Shown here: positions 63,647 to 64,000 of the stretch, in pieces
Numbering within the stretch: position 1 is the stretch's first letter
Layout of the letters: every line of letters begins with the position of its first letter
Assembly (NCBI RefSeq): GCF_000372725.1
Contig: NW_005199649.1
Span: 26,204 to 90,203 of the forward strand
Source: Emiliania huxleyi CCMP1516
Lineage: Eukaryota; Haptophyta; Isochrysidales; Noelaerhabdaceae
DNA: 64,000 nt
Direction: 5' to 3'
Translations under genes and position numbers: made by a program
The notes under the pieces: generated by a model
What the model was told of the DNA's origin: nothing
What the model saw: the letters and a program-made list of their open reading frames with translations, nothing else
Databases searched by the model: none

Positions 63647-64000
63647 CTGCCGGTGGGTCGGCGACGGAAGGAAGCGGTGTGCGTTTCCTGGGAATGCTGC
63701 CGAGCAGCTATCCTCGGACTCGTTCTCGCGAGAGCGATGTGCAGCAAGAATAAGTTCGGGTGCGGGTTGCCCGGCCGCGGGTTGCTGCGCAAAAGCTTTT
63801 ATGTGCGCGGGTTCGCGCTGCGCTAGGCTCAGAGCGAGTTCGCGCTGCGCTAGGCTCAGACGGCGAGTTCGCGCTGGCTAGCTAGGTAGGAGAGAGAGTT
63901 TGTTTGTGTTGCTAGGTAGGTAGGTAGAGGGTGAGCCGTCGCGATTTCTTGTTGGTTTTCAAAACTCTCTCTCTCTCAAGCTGAAGATGTTCACGGGCCC
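63647..64000. other. Upstream region of the transporter with a 29-bp tandem repeat
   Basis: GTTCGCGCTGCGCTAGGCTC plus AGA(G/CGG)CGA is repeated two and a half times at 63811-63880, followed by AGGTAGGTAGG units (63910-63926). No gene; likely promoter side of the transporter. Confidence 0.6.

Overview
This window is nuclear DNA of a unicellular eukaryote with a GC-rich, intron-bearing genome. Most genes are broken by short introns (about 65-470 bp), intergenic gaps are compact, microsatellites are frequent, and two gaps of exactly 100 N (24512-24611, 39081-39180) show a scaffolded draft assembly. Gene content (triose-phosphate-type transporter, a DUF493 protein with a plastid-like leader, RibB, ATP-type PEPCK, a plant-like Deg protease, Cys-rich receptor with a TIR-like tail, ankyrin/RCC1/LRR repeat proteins) and pervasive GC-AG introns suggest a marine microalga, most likely a haptophyte; a pelagophyte-like stramenopile is the main alternative. 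This is inference, since no marker rRNA is present.

Layout. 0-4 kb: 3' part of an unknown proline-rich protein, then an MFS transporter. 4.4-9.5 kb (minus strand): an unusual J-domain/PHD/SAP-like protein and a cyclin. 9.9-13.2 kb: a decayed gene, exosome subunit RRP46 and a DJ-1/PfpI protein (plus). 13.6-15.5 kb: partial copy of a dispersed repeat and an ankyrin gene (minus). 17.2-21.1 kb: Deg protease (minus) and RibB (plus) as a divergent pair 157 bp apart. 21.7-24.9 kb: F-box-like/RCC1 gene (minus), ankyrin-like gene (plus), first gap. 26.5-28.4 kb: PEPCK (plus). 30.2-36.1 kb: a large membrane receptor-like gene (minus). 36.4-39.8 kb: TMEM163-like membrane protein (plus) with very repeat-rich introns. 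40-41.4 kb: a frame-broken LRR gene. 42.2-46.3 kb: MSH2 (minus), divergent from a DUF493 gene. 47.3-48.6 kb: a 1.35-kb element with terminal inverted repeats. 48.9-55 kb: bZIP-like gene, a second frame-broken gene of the LRR gene's family, an FAD oxidoreductase, and a small EF-hand-like gene. 55.4-59.4 kb: multi-exon single-pass membrane protein. 60.8-63.6 kb: small secreted protein and TPT/SLC35 transporter.

The genes are mostly unrelated housekeeping or signalling genes; there is no operon. What ties the window together is intron biology. About half of the introns I could place start with GC rather than GT. Many are bounded by short direct repeats that include the splice junction. In the Deg protease and MSH2 genes the exon edge itself has been copied three to six times in tandem, with simple-sequence spacers. 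Short repeat families recur inside introns of different genes. Together these look like recent, continuing intron gain and growth, and this is the most promising undescribed signal here. The receptor (secretory start, lectin-like segment, beta-helix, Cys-rich repeats, about eight membrane spans, TIR-like domain) is the most interesting single gene.
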